DNA of 64,000 bases from Ferrimonas kyonanensis DSM 18153 (GTDB lineage: Bacteria; Pseudomonadota; Gammaproteobacteria; Enterobacterales; Shewanellaceae): the NCBI RefSeq assembly GCF_000425405.1, contig NZ_KE384364.1, positions 234,345 to 298,344 on the forward strand. Direction: 5' to 3'. Every line of letters begins with the position of its first letter. Position 1 is the stretch's first letter. Both the position numbers and the translations under genes were made by a program. Shown here piece after piece: positions 47,311 to 56,059 of the stretch. Under the pieces are notes generated by a model. It did not search any database, was not told the DNA's origin, and was given only the letters and a program-made list of their open reading frames with translations.

Positions 47311-48081
47311 CTATCCGTAATTGACCCTGGCCGGGGTGTCGTGTGCCTCCCAGGCCCGCTGATACAACTCGCTGGATTGCTGTTTAAGCCTGCTGATTCG
47401 CGCCAGCTCAATCTCTGCCAAGTCCCGCTGCTGCTGGGCAGCATTTCGCTCAATCTCCTGAATCTGAGTATAAATATCGTGCTCGGCACCGCTTTTAATG
47501 GCGGCAATGTCCGCCAGGTGAATCTGAACCTCGGCCACCAGCTTAGATTGCGGCAGGCGCACCAGGACGTTCATGTCGCGATAGCCGTTGGCCTTGGGGG
47601 TCTGAAACCGGTTTTTAACCTTCACCACCTGTCCGTGTTGATTCAGGTGGTGATAGGCTCGCACCACCCCTTCCACATTTGACGCCACTAAGGTGGTGCG
47701 CGCCAGATCCGTGAGTAAACGAACGTCACCATCCAGTTTCCCCTCCAGCTTTGCCAGCGCGCGCTCTCGACTCTTCACATCGGGGACACTGGCTTGGGTG
47801 GAGGATAGGTAGGCTACGCGATGAGTCAGCATGGCCAGTTCGTTTTGGGCCATCTGCGCGTGTTGATACAGGTTTTCGAAATCTGTGGTCGGCTGAATTA
47901 CCGAAGCATACTCCTGGCTATTGATGGCCATCAGTTCCGGCAGGCCTTTCTGGGCCTTACTTGCGCGCTCCAGTCCGGGGAGCTCGGTCAGAGATTGATT
48001 GAGAGACAGCGGCGTTGCGGCCTGAACCGGGGCTTGCCCGACCATCAGCATCATTAACGCCGTTTTTAAAAACTTACCCAT
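47311..48081 (-). CDS. relV: RelV-like (p)ppGpp synthetase-domain protein with a signal peptide
   Basis: A 256-residue protein with a RelA/SpoT-type synthetase domain at about 100-210. The key residues are K103, D125, R128, L146 and E184 (TDLARTT, NGYRDMNV, AEVQIH). From memory, Vibrio cholerae RelV requires K107, D129, R132, L150 and E188; all five match at a constant offset of four, so orthology is likely. There is no HD hydrolase domain. The N-terminus (residues 1-21, ending APVQA) looks like a cleavable Sec signal peptide, odd for a cytoplasmic alarmone enzyme. The ATG at 48081 has AGGAG five nt upstream. Confidence 0.8.
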   Translation of the reverse strand: MGKFLKTALMMLMVGQAPVQAATPLSLNQSLTELPGLERASKAQKGLPELMAINSQEYASVIQPTTDFENLYQHAQMAQNELAMLTHRVAYLSSTQASVPDVKSRERALAKLEGKLDGDVRLLTDLARTTLVASNVEGVVRAYHHLNQHGQVVKVKNRFQTPKANGYRDMNVLVRLPQSKLVAEVQIHLADIAAIKSGAEHDIYTQIQEIERNAAQQQRDLAEIELARISRLKQQSSELYQRAWEAHDTPARVNYG

Positions 48082-48177
48082 TCTGACTCCTATTCCAGAG
48101 AAACGAGTCCACCGACAGGTGGGTGGACACTACTAGCATCTGGGCCAGCTGGGGCTTTTTCAACCTCGACGAGGTCA

Positions 48178-48225
48178 CAAAAAAACCGCCAGCCTTAAAA
48201 ACTCAGAGTCTTCAACGGCTGGCGG
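48178..48225 (-). terminator. Terminator of the sigma/chrR operon
   Basis: CCGCCAGCC (48186-48194) and GGCTGGCGG (48217-48225) form a perfect 9-bp stem with a 22-nt loop, followed on the minus strand by a run of eight U. It lies 77 nt beyond the chrR stop. Confidence 0.8.
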
Positions 48226-48301
48226 AGTTCCTACACCTTACTGAAATCCTTCGATTAGTCAGCTTAGATTCAGTATTGCGTCAGAGTGTGACCCGATAAC
48301 A

Positions 48302-48988
48302 CTAGCCTCCGGGCTTAAAGAACAGCTGACTGAACGGATTCAGCGCTCGGGCCAATCCCGAAGTAAAATGCAGCGGCGCATCAATGGCCGCCAGACACAA
48401 GCAGCCATTCTCCGAATAGGGCGCATGCTCCACTTGATCATCACACTGAATCAGATCGCCGGGATGAAAATCGCCCCGGTCATCCGAGAAAGTCCCGTCG
48501 AGCACCAGGGTCCACTCCAGCCCTTTGTGGGCATGAGTGGCAATGCTGCCGCCGGGTTCCATGTAGATAAAGTTCAGTTGATAAGGCAACTGATGTCCCT
48601 GGATGGTGGCGCTCCAAAGTCGGCTCACCACTCGACTCCAAGGTCCGGCCCGCGCCACCAGCGTCGACAATGCCGGCGGAACCGAGACCGTGCGCCCCTG
48701 AAACTCCAGCTGGGTCGGCGAGCGGGTCTCGACATCAGGCTGCGCCGACGCCGGCTCTTCACTGTCCAGCTGTGCCAGTATCTGGTCCAGATCGGCGTCG
48801 TCAAACGCCTCGACATCGGATGCCGGCATCAACGAGTGGCTCGCCTGGCGCTGTTGGCACTGCTGCGCCAGCTGGCTGCATTGCGAACAGGCCCCCAGAT
48901 GGACCGACACCATAATGGCCTGTATATCATCCAGGTCGCCCTGAATGAATTGCTCAATCTGAGCCAAGGTTGGATGACGTTCAGTCAT
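48302..48988 (-). CDS. chrR: ChrR family anti-sigma factor
   Basis: A 228-residue zinc-binding anti-sigma factor. The N-terminal ZAS domain has H5, H30, C34 and C37, one residue offset from H6/H31/C35/C38 of Rhodobacter sphaeroides ChrR. The C-terminal cupin-like domain has H152, H154, E158 and H188 (ATHAHKGLEW, QVEHAP). ChrR releases its ECF partner under singlet oxygen. Its start overlaps the sigma gene by 8 nt. Confidence 0.93.
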   Translation of the reverse strand: MTERHPTLAQIEQFIQGDLDDIQAIMVSVHLGACSQCSQLAQQCQQRQASHSLMPASDVEAFDDADLDQILAQLDSEEPASAQPDVETRSPTQLEFQGRTVSVPPALSTLVARAGPWSRVVSRLWSATIQGHQLPYQLNFIYMEPGGSIATHAHKGLEWTLVLDGTFSDDRGDFHPGDLIQCDDQVEHAPYSENGCLCLAAIDAPLHFTSGLARALNPFSQLFFKPGG

Positions 48989-49622
48989 AGCCCAAAGCTC
49001 CTTTGTTAAGGCGTAACGCCAATTTTTCCATCGCCAGCCGCAGCCGGCTCTTCACCGTGCCTACTGGCAGTTGCAGATGCTGGGCCGCCGCCTGGTGACT
49101 CATCTCTTTCAAGTACACCAGCGACACCACCTGACGCTGATTTTCCGGAAGGTTGGCCAGTAACTGATGCAAGCGCTTTTTCTCCGTCGCCAACTGCAGC
49201 AGACGATCACTGTCATGGGACTGGGGCGCCGGCTCGCTGTACAGGTCGTCGGAGCTCACCAGCACCGGCCTGGACAGCTTCTGTCTGCCGAGGTCGAAAC
49301 AGCGATTGCGAGCGATGGTGTAGATCCAGGTGGACACATTGCCCTTGTCCACGTCGAACCGGTGCGCCTTTTGCCACACCGCCAGCATGGTGTCCTGAGC
49401 CACCTCCCTCGCCAGCTGATCGTCACCGACCTTCTTGAAACAAAACGCGTGCACTCGATTTGCGAAATGCTTAAACAGCATCGCATAAGCGCGTTTGTCT
49501 CTGTCGTTGGCAACCTGAATCATCGCCTTGGACAGGGCTTGGGGGGAGGGATCATTATTCGGCGATTTCACCATACCAGTCTCAGGTTGGTTGGTTGAAG
49601 CCGAGGGCGCGACGCCTTGCAT
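48981..49622 (-). CDS. ECF sigma factor partnered with ChrR (ECF11-like)
   Basis: A 213-residue ECF sigma factor. Region 2 has REVAQDTMLAVWQKAHRFD and VSTWIYTIARNRCFDLGR; region 4 has LPENQRQVVSLVYLKEMSHQAAAQHL and PVGTVKSRLRLAMEKL. It is the likely singlet-oxygen/organic-peroxide response sigma paired with ChrR. The ATG at 49622 has AAGGAG six nt upstream. A TGATCC-N16-CGTATT promoter precedes it, so it is likely autoregulated. Confidence 0.92.
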   Translation of the reverse strand: MQGVAPSASTNQPETGMVKSPNNDPSPQALSKAMIQVANDRDKRAYAMLFKHFANRVHAFCFKKVGDDQLAREVAQDTMLAVWQKAHRFDVDKGNVSTWIYTIARNRCFDLGRQKLSRPVLVSSDDLYSEPAPQSHDSDRLLQLATEKKRLHQLLANLPENQRQVVSLVYLKEMSHQAAAQHLQLPVGTVKSRLRLAMEKLALRLNKGALGYD

Positions 49623-49720
49623 TGAGCGCTCCTTGTGGTTGCGCACTCGCCTCACAAACGGTTGATTATGAATCATACCAGCTTCCTTTCTCACCATAGG
49701 TCAACGAGCAGATACACGCA

Positions 49721-49747
49721 ATACGAGTGGCGCCTTAAGATGGATCA
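49721..49747 (-). promoter_or_regulatory. ChrR-sigma-type promoter of the sigma/chrR operon
   Basis: On the minus strand TGATCC (plus 49742-49747) is followed after 16 nt by CGTAT (plus 49721-49725). The -35 hexamer equals the one I recall for the R. sphaeroides RpoE (ECF11) regulon. It overlaps the 3' end of the upstream LON-domain gene. Confidence 0.72.
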
Positions 49748-50301
49748 CTGCGATCGATAATGGAGTGAATCAGCGCCACCGCCATCTCCGACGACGGCCG
49801 AGTCAGAATGTGAGCTTTGGCCTCGGCATCAATGGGCAATAACTCCAACCACCTCAACAGGCACCATTGCAACGGCCGCCGTTCGGCAGCGGGATACAAT
49901 GCACCAATCTCCGGGTATTCAGAAAGCAATCGAAGCAGGGCTGACTTGATGCCGTCATCCTCGTTCGCGCCCCCGTCAACCCAGATGGGTACCGGTTCAC
50001 ACTGGGCCCAGCGCAACCCGTCGGCATCGGTTCGCATCTGACTCAGCCGTACCAATTCGATCCCCTCCACGGTGATCCCCAGCAACCCGTCCTGCAGCTG
50101 GTCAAAATCGACGATGTTGACCAGAGTCGCCAGATTAAGCACGTTACCGCCGGCTTCCCCCTCCACCAGCATGCCCATGGCAAAGCCATCGGGTCGGCCA
50201 GCCCGCTCACGCACCATGCGCAAGTATCGGGCCTCAAAAATTCGCAGGCTCAACCGTCCCTCGGGGAACACGTGAGCATTAAGGGGGAAGACTGGAATCA
50301 T
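49735..50301 (-). CDS. LON N-terminal (substrate-binding) domain protein
   Basis: A 188-residue protein consisting only of the N-terminal domain of Lon protease (PF02190 type). It opens MIPVFPLNAHVFPEGRLSLRIFEARYLRMV and lacks the ATPase and protease parts. The ATG at 50301 gives the family start. It lies directly upstream of the sigma/chrR operon on the same strand and is divergent from the DUF2878 operon, suggesting a link with that response. Function of stand-alone LON domains is unknown. Confidence 0.88.
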   Translation of the reverse strand: MIPVFPLNAHVFPEGRLSLRIFEARYLRMVRERAGRPDGFAMGMLVEGEAGGNVLNLATLVNIVDFDQLQDGLLGITVEGIELVRLSQMRTDADGLRWAQCEPVPIWVDGGANEDDGIKSALLRLLSEYPEIGALYPAAERRPLQWCLLRWLELLPIDAEAKAHILTRPSSEMAVALIHSIIDRSDPS

Positions 50302-50373
50302 TTTCTCGTGGTCGCGGCAACATAGGATAGCGTTCACTACGTCTGGCGCCGGCAAGTGGTTCACCGAATTCCC

Positions 50374-50401
50374 TGATCCTGAGGCCAAAAGCTTCGTATA
50401 A
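50374..50401 (+). promoter_or_regulatory. ChrR-sigma-type promoter of the DUF2878 operon
   Basis: TGATCC (50374-50379), 15 nt, then CGTATAA (50395-50401), about 30 nt before the DUF2878 ATG. It shares both elements with the promoter of the neighbouring sigma/chrR operon. Confidence 0.7.
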
Positions 50402-50429
50402 CCCAGTATCTTTGGCCCCAGGAGTCACC

Positions 50430-50954
50430 ATGCAGCCCTTAACACTCCCCAATGGCTGGCGCAGCCAGACCCGCCGCTTGTTGGTCGACAGCGTGATTTT
50501 TCAGTTGTTTTGGTTGGCAAGCATGTGGGCACCAGCCGCGAGCTGGCAACTGCCCGCCTTGCTGATCTGGGCCTGGCTGTCCCCCTTGGGGCGACACCAA
50601 TGGCTCTCGGTTCTACTGCTGGCCAGCCTGGGTATTGTCGTCGATGGGCTGTGGCTGAGCAGCGGCTGGTTAGTTCTGTTCGAGCCTGGCCCCTTGCTGG
50701 CTGGCGTGCCTCTGTGGTTGGCGCTGCTGTGGCTGGCCTGTTGCCGTTACCTGTTGATATTGGTATCGAGCGTTCACTGGCCTCTGTGGGCTCTGAGCCT
50801 GCTCGGCGCCCTGGGAGGGCCAGCCAGTTACGCCGCAGCCACCAGCTTTGGCCATGCCAGCATTCACTGGTCGCAACTGGCCGTCAGCCTGCCGTTTATT
50901 CTGTGGTGGGCGCTGCTACCACTGTTGATTCACCGCCTGGGAGAAACGCCATGA
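50430..50954 (+). CDS. DUF2878 family membrane protein
   Basis: A 174-residue protein with five or six hydrophobic helices. The central WLVLFEPGPLLAGVPLWLALLWLAC and LLGALGGPASYAAATSFG fit DUF2878. Members co-occur with ChrR-type sigma regulons and with chalcone-isomerase-like and DUF3833 genes, as here; the biochemical role is not known. Its stop overlaps the next start as ATGA. The ATG at 50430 follows AGGAG. Confidence 0.85.
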   Translation: MQPLTLPNGWRSQTRRLLVDSVIFQLFWLASMWAPAASWQLPALLIWAWLSPLGRHQWLSVLLLASLGIVVDGLWLSSGWLVLFEPGPLLAGVPLWLALLWLACCRYLLILVSSVHWPLWALSLLGALGGPASYAAATSFGHASIHWSQLAVSLPFILWWALLPLLIHRLGETP

Positions 50955-51448
50955 CCCGTTATGCCCTCATCCCCCTGACACTGTGGCTGGGGTTGCAATC
51001 CGCCTCAGCCCTGGACCGCATCGGCCAAAGCACGTTCTCGGTGCTGTTTTGGGACATCTACACCGCCCAACTGTTTAACCAGGAGGGGCGCTACCTGGGC
51101 CTCACTGGCCCGCTGCGGCTGTCGCTGACCTACCACAGGCAGATCGATGCCATTGAACTGCTCGAGGCCACCGAATCCCAGTGGCAACGCATGGGCTATC
51201 AGGATGCCGCCAGCCAACGCTGGCTGCAGCAGATGGGCCCCTGCTTTCCCGACGTCGATGTTGGTCATACCCTCAGCTTCTATCTGGCCGAGGACAGCAG
51301 TGCCAGCCTGGACTGGAACGGACAACGACGTTGTAACTTTGACAGCAGCGAAGGCAACCGCCAGTTTCTGGCGATCTGGTTGTCTCGGGACAGCGCCGAC
51401 CCGGGCTTTACCCGGCAACTAACCGGGGCGCAAGGAGGCCGGCCATGA
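50951..51448 (+). CDS. Chalcone isomerase-like secreted protein
   Basis: A 165-residue protein with a signal peptide (about 1-20, ending ASA). It resembles the bacterial chalcone isomerase-like family (PF16036 type): GQSTFSVLFWDIYTAQLF, PLRLSLTYHRQIDAIELLEATESQW. Bacterial members are not expected to act on flavonoids. It overlaps both neighbours (ATGA upstream, 4 nt downstream) and so belongs to a tightly coupled three-gene operon. Confidence 0.82.
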   Translation: MTRYALIPLTLWLGLQSASALDRIGQSTFSVLFWDIYTAQLFNQEGRYLGLTGPLRLSLTYHRQIDAIELLEATESQWQRMGYQDAASQRWLQQMGPCFPDVDVGHTLSFYLAEDSSASLDWNGQRRCNFDSSEGNRQFLAIWLSRDSADPGFTRQLTGAQGGRP

Positions 51449-51981
51449 TTCGCGTGCTACTGATTACGCTACTGCTGGTGGGCTGCAGTCATGACCTCGA
51501 AACCTACCGGGATTGGCAACCGCCAATGAGCCTGGAAACGTTCTTTGACGGCGAAGTGATGGCGTACGGCATGGTCACCGACCGTTCCGGCGAGGTGGTG
51601 CGCCGCTTTCGTGTTCGCATTGACGGCCGCTGGAGCGGCACACAAGGCACCCTGGATGAGTATTTCTTTTATGCCGACGGCGAGACTCAATTCCGGCAAT
51701 GGCGTATCGAACGTCTCGACGATGGCAGTTATCGAGGCCAGGCCGACGACATCATCGGCGTCGCTCACGGGCGAGTCAGCGGCGCGGTATTGCACTGGGT
51801 CTATGACATGGAACTGAGCACCGATAGTGGCGACTGGCAAGTCAGCTTCGATGACACCATGGTGATGATAGATACCAACCGCATGTTAAATCGGGCAAAA
51901 ATTAAGAAATTCGGCATTACTGTAGCCGAGGTGTTTTTGTCTTTTGAGAAAAAAACAGCAGCTCAAGCCGCTAATTTCTGA
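51445..51981 (+). CDS. DUF3833 lipoprotein
   Basis: A 178-residue protein with a lipoprotein signal (LLLVGC, Cys14). The DUF3833 body has FFDGEVMAYGMVTDRSGEVVRRF, QWRIERLDDGSYRGQADDIIGVAHG and FDDTMVMIDTNRMLNRAKIKKFG. It probably folds as a lipocalin-like beta barrel. It is the last gene of the DUF2878/chalcone-isomerase-like operon under the ChrR-sigma-type promoter. Confidence 0.88.
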   Translation: MIRVLLITLLLVGCSHDLETYRDWQPPMSLETFFDGEVMAYGMVTDRSGEVVRRFRVRIDGRWSGTQGTLDEYFFYADGETQFRQWRIERLDDGSYRGQADDIIGVAHGRVSGAVLHWVYDMELSTDSGDWQVSFDDTMVMIDTNRMLNRAKIKKFGITVAEVFLSFEKKTAAQAANF

Positions 51982-52006
51982 TCTGCGGCCACGGCAGCGG
52001 CGTACT
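51979..52006 (+). promoter_or_regulatory. Possible third ChrR-sigma-type promoter
   Basis: TGATCT (51979-51984), 16 nt, then CGTACT (52001-52006), 33 nt before the DUF4397 ATG. The spacing equals that of the sigma/chrR promoter, with one change in each element. It overlaps the DUF3833 stop codon. Confidence 0.45.
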
Positions 52007-52038
52007 GATTCGGGCTTATCGAAAACTGGAGCATAACC

Positions 52039-53487
52039 ATGAAAGCCCTACTTAAAGCCACCCTGGTGGCAAGCAGCTGTCTGTTAATTGTTGCCTGTGA
52101 CGATGATGATGACGATCCCGTGGTCATAACCCCTCCCGAACTCACCATGAGTTATGTTCGGGTGATCCATGCGTCTCCGGATGCCCCGAAAGTCAACGTG
52201 CTAGTCGACGGGAATGCGGTACTTTCCGATGTCGATTACCAGCAAGCCTCCACCCTGTTGCCTCTGCCCTCAGGCAGCCACAACATCAAGGTCGAGGGTA
52301 TCCTGGCCGACGGCAGCACCGCCACGGTATTCGACCAAACCCTCACCCTGGATCCCAACATCGAGTACAACGTCACCGCGACTGGATTAGTGGCCAGCCT
52401 GCTGGCGGGCTCTGGTCCCACTCCCTTTGCCCCGGTGATTGTTCCCCGCAACCTGCTCAGTGAAGACCTGACCATGTTGCGGCTGCAGGTGCTGCACAGC
52501 GCGCCCGCCGTCGGCCGGGTTGGCGTCCACGTCACCGGCGCCGACGACCCACTCTCAGCCGCCACCGAGTTAACCGAACTGAGTTTTGGCGAGTTCACCC
52601 CGGACCCGGTGATGGTGGAGCCCGGCACCTACCGAGTTCGCCTGACCGACCCCGATGATCCCAGCGTGGTGGCCTACGACAGTGGTGCCCTGGCGCTCAC
52701 CGATGCCGCCGACCTGTTTATTGCCGCCGTCGCCAACACCCAGGCTGGCGCAGCACCGGTGAACCTGCTGGTGGCCGACAACAGCGCCGATGAAGCTGGA
52801 AACGATGCCGCCATCATTCAGGACAGTCAGTTAATGGCCGGGCTGCGAGCCACCCACGGCATTGCTGCGGTCGGCGGTGTCGACATCTGGGTCAATGGCC
52901 AGGCTCCGGATGCCGCGTCTCCCCTGTACAACCTGACGTTCGCTAACACCACCCCGGCTCAGGGCTTCCTGAGCCTGGATGCCGACAGCTACCAGATACA
53001 GGTTGCCGCCAACGCCACCTCCACCGTGCTCATCGACATTCCCGAACTGACTCTGGCGGCCGGCACCGCCTACAGTGCCATTGCGGTCATCGACGCCATG
53101 GGGATGCCGACGCTGTGGGCAGTAGAGGAAGACCTACGAGCCATCGCCACCGAAGCGCGGCTGCGGGTGTTTCACGCCAGCGCCTCGGCGGGCAAGGTGG
53201 ACATCTATCTCAGCGCCGACATGATGGCCGACGACGGTGACATCAAACTGGCCGGGGTGCCCTACCTGGTGGAGTCCGGCATCCTTGGCATTCCCCCGGG
53301 CAACTACTACCTGTTGATTACACCGGAGAATACCCCTGAGGTCATCGCCGTCGGACCGGCAATGCTGGAGCTGCAGGCTGGCATGCGTTACACCGCCATC
53401 GCAGTGGACGATCCGAACAACACCACTGGGCTGGCAACCCCAGGGATCGACATCGGGGTGATTACCTTGGATGGTCTGGCACCCTAA
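52039..53487 (+). CDS. DUF4397-repeat lipoprotein
   Basis: A 482-residue lipoprotein. The lipobox is LLIVAC with Cys20, followed by a run of seven acidic residues. The rest consists of DUF4397 beta modules. Each opens with a phrase like VRVIHASPDAPKVNVLVDG, and equivalents recur near residues 150 (LRLQVLHSAPAVGRVGVHV), 270 (LRATHGIAAVGGVDIWVNG) and 375 (LRVFHASASAGKVDIYLSA), so four repeats are visible. It is surface- or periplasm-exposed, of unknown function. It is possibly under the ChrR-linked sigma factor. Confidence 0.88.
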   Translation: MKALLKATLVASSCLLIVACDDDDDDPVVITPPELTMSYVRVIHASPDAPKVNVLVDGNAVLSDVDYQQASTLLPLPSGSHNIKVEGILADGSTATVFDQTLTLDPNIEYNVTATGLVASLLAGSGPTPFAPVIVPRNLLSEDLTMLRLQVLHSAPAVGRVGVHVTGADDPLSAATELTELSFGEFTPDPVMVEPGTYRVRLTDPDDPSVVAYDSGALALTDAADLFIAAVANTQAGAAPVNLLVADNSADEAGNDAAIIQDSQLMAGLRATHGIAAVGGVDIWVNGQAPDAASPLYNLTFANTTPAQGFLSLDADSYQIQVAANATSTVLIDIPELTLAAGTAYSAIAVIDAMGMPTLWAVEEDLRAIATEARLRVFHASASAGKVDIYLSADMMADDGDIKLAGVPYLVESGILGIPPGNYYLLITPENTPEVIAVGPAMLELQAGMRYTAIAVDDPNNTTGLATPGIDIGVITLDGLAP

Positions 53488-53510
53488 CCCGTAACTCTGA
53501 CGCCCATCCT

Positions 53511-53541
53511 GGGGGAGGCCGGTGGTCTCCCCCTTTTCTTT
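53511..53541 (+). terminator. Terminator of the DUF4397 gene
   Basis: GGGGGAG and CTCCCCC with a 9-nt loop, followed by TTTTCTTT. Confidence 0.88.
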
Positions 53542-53632
53542 GTGCCCCGCCGCCCTTGAAGCTGTTCAGAATTACACCTGTTATGCTAGTGTTTGCTGTT
53601 CGCCAAACAGAGAATAATCATAAGGAAACAGG

Positions 53633-55222
53633 ATGTTCGCTTTCCAAAGGCTCACAGCCGGGTTGTGCCTGCTGGCCAGCTCGATGACCGTTGTTGCCAC
53701 CGACAGCGGTGACTTTAACGACACCAACCTGCATCAGCACATCAAGACTCTGGCGTCAGACCAGTACGGCGGCCGCGGTCCTTTGAGCCCGGGTGAACGC
53801 CTCAGCATCGACTACATCGCCGGTCAGTTCAAACAACTCGGCCTTGAGCCCGGCTATCAGGGCCAATACCTGCAACCCGTGCCCCTGGCTCAGGTCACTG
53901 CCGATCAGGCCATGACCCTGACCGTCGGTGAACAGCAGTTTAAAGTGGGCAGCGACTTCACCGCCCGCACCCATCAGATGCGCAGCCAAATCGACCTGAA
54001 ACAATCCGAACTGGTGTTTGTCGGCTACGGCATCAATGCGCCCGAATACCAATGGAACGACTATCAAGGCCTGGACGTCAAAGGCAAGACGGTGGTGATG
54101 CTGGTCAATGACCCGGGCTTTGCCACTCAGGATCCGACCCTGTTTAAAGGCAACGCCATGACCTACTATGGCCGCTGGACCTACAAATACGAAGAGGCAG
54201 CCCGCCAGGGGGCCGCCGCCGCGCTGATCATTCACCAGACCGATGCCGCCGGCTACGCCTGGGGCGTGGTGGAAAACTCCAACACCGGCAGCAAATACAC
54301 CCTGGTGGACAAGCAGGGCAATGCCGATCAGTTACCGGTGATGGGCTGGCTGCATCAGGACGCCGCCAAGCGACTGTTTGCCGCAGCTAAGCTGGATCTC
54401 GATGCCCTCAGTCGCCAAGCGGCCGAGCCCGGCTTTAAAGCGGTGACGATGAACCAGAAGGCCAGCCTGAGCTTTGCCAATCGCAGCACCCAGGCCACCT
54501 CCCACAACGTGCTGGCCATCCTTCCCGGCAGCGAGCGCCCCGACGAAGTGGTGATGATTCACGCCCACTGGGATCACCTCGGCACCAACGAAAGCGATGG
54601 TCACATCTACAATGGAGCCATCGACAACGCCACCGGTGTCGCCGGCGTTCTGGAACTGGCACGGGTACTAAAAGCCCGGCACGCCATCGCCCCGTTTAAG
54701 CGCACCCTGATGTTCACCAGCTTCACCGCCGAGGAAACTGGCATGATTGGCGCCCAGCAATTTGCTGAGCATCCTCCCATTCCCACCAAACAGATGGTGG
54801 CCTTTCTCAACATCGATGGCATGAACGTCGGCGACCAGTTAAGCTACATCCTTCGTTATGGGGATGGGGTTTCCGAACTGGAAGCCTACCTTGAAAAAGA
54901 AGCTGCCAAACAAGGGCGTACCGTTAAGCCCGACCCTCGTCCTCAGGCCGGATTGCTGTATCGCAGTGATCATTTCGCCATGGCCAAGCAGGGGGTTCCC
55001 GGCCTGCTATTCATGAGCCTGGGCGATAACGATCCGGACTACATTCCTCACCGTTACCACAAGCCGGAGGACGATTACGATCCTCGCTGGTCGCTGGCGG
55101 GAATGAAACAAGACCTGGCGCTAATGGCCAACCTGGCCGCCGAGCTGGCCAATAACTCGGACTGGCCCAAGTGGCTGGAAGAGTCTGAATTTAAAACACG
55201 TCGAGCCCAAGACGGGCGTTAA
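53633..55222 (+). CDS. M28 family zinc aminopeptidase
   Basis: A 529-residue exported peptidase with a signal peptide (about 1-22). A PA-type insert (about 130-240) is followed by the M28 catalytic domain. Metal ligands are visible in MIHAHWDHLG, GAIDNATGVAG, FTAEETGMIG, NIDGMN and YRSDHFAMAKQG. It likely removes N-terminal residues from peptides in the periplasm or outside the cell. It lies 9 nt upstream of an ABC transporter pair. Confidence 0.93.
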   Translation: MFAFQRLTAGLCLLASSMTVVATDSGDFNDTNLHQHIKTLASDQYGGRGPLSPGERLSIDYIAGQFKQLGLEPGYQGQYLQPVPLAQVTADQAMTLTVGEQQFKVGSDFTARTHQMRSQIDLKQSELVFVGYGINAPEYQWNDYQGLDVKGKTVVMLVNDPGFATQDPTLFKGNAMTYYGRWTYKYEEAARQGAAAALIIHQTDAAGYAWGVVENSNTGSKYTLVDKQGNADQLPVMGWLHQDAAKRLFAAAKLDLDALSRQAAEPGFKAVTMNQKASLSFANRSTQATSHNVLAILPGSERPDEVVMIHAHWDHLGTNESDGHIYNGAIDNATGVAGVLELARVLKARHAIAPFKRTLMFTSFTAEETGMIGAQQFAEHPPIPTKQMVAFLNIDGMNVGDQLSYILRYGDGVSELEAYLEKEAAKQGRTVKPDPRPQAGLLYRSDHFAMAKQGVPGLLFMSLGDNDPDYIPHRYHKPEDDYDPRWSLAGMKQDLALMANLAAELANNSDWPKWLEESEFKTRRAQDGR

Positions 55223-55231
55223 GGAGATCGG

Positions 55232-56059
55232 GTGAGCAGTCACTCTCTGTCAATGAGGCACGTCGGCCTGACCGCCGGCTTTGAACTCAAACGGTTATTT
55301 CAAACCAAACGGGGGCTGCTGTGGTTGCTGGCCTTCGCTCTGGTGTGGGGACTGCTACTGCGTTACCCCATACTGCAAGCCAGCGACCTGCTGAGAAACC
55401 CGCAGATGCAGGAGTTTGTCACCGCCCTGCTCGGCGACGGTGGCATCGCCGTCCTGTTTGACTGGCCTCACCCGGAACTGGCGGTGTACTGGGGACTGGC
55501 ACTGCTACTGTACCCCATGACCGCCATCGGCCTGTGTGCCGATCAGATGGCCTCGGATCTGCAGCGCGGCACCCTGAGATTTCTGACCCTGCGCAGCAGC
55601 CGCGATAGCCTGTTGCTGGGCCGTTTTCTGGGACTGATGCTAATACAGATGGCGATGGTCATCAGTTCGGTCGTTGCCACCCTCGGTCTGGCGCTCTACA
55701 ACGGCGATACCCAGCTGATGTCTCTGCTGAGCCATGCCCTGTTGATCAGCCTTAACCTGATGCTGGTGCTGCTGCCGTTTACTGCCACCATGGCTCTGCT
55801 GTCGCTGATCGCCAAGTCCGGACGACAGGCCGTGGTACTGGCCAGCCTGTTCTGGCTGTTCACGCCGCTGCTGATCGGCCTGCTTGCCATGATCTACGCC
55901 CCGTTGGAGGCGCTGCGCTTCCTGGTTCCCGGTGGCCAACTCGGCGATCTCATCGGCACCTCACCAGGCCAGGCTCTGTCGCTGGCCTGGCTGCCCGTCG
56001 CCCAAGCCCTGCTGATGCTGGTGCTGGCCCAGATGACCCTGAAAAGGACCGCCTTGTAA
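55232..56059 (+). CDS. ABC-2 type transporter permease
   Basis: A 275-residue membrane protein with six predicted helices. It shows the ABC-2 features of an N-terminal amphipathic segment (FELKRLFQTKRGLLWLLAFAL) and QMASDLQRGTLRFLTLRSSRDSLLLGRFLG. The start is GTG at 55232 with AAGGAG five nt upstream. Its stop overlaps the ATPase start (TAATG). The exported substrate is unknown. Confidence 0.88.
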   Translation: MSSHSLSMRHVGLTAGFELKRLFQTKRGLLWLLAFALVWGLLLRYPILQASDLLRNPQMQEFVTALLGDGGIAVLFDWPHPELAVYWGLALLLYPMTAIGLCADQMASDLQRGTLRFLTLRSSRDSLLLGRFLGLMLIQMAMVISSVVATLGLALYNGDTQLMSLLSHALLISLNLMLVLLPFTATMALLSLIAKSGRQAVVLASLFWLFTPLLIGLLAMIYAPLEALRFLVPGGQLGDLIGTSPGQALSLAWLPVAQALLMLVLAQMTLKRTAL

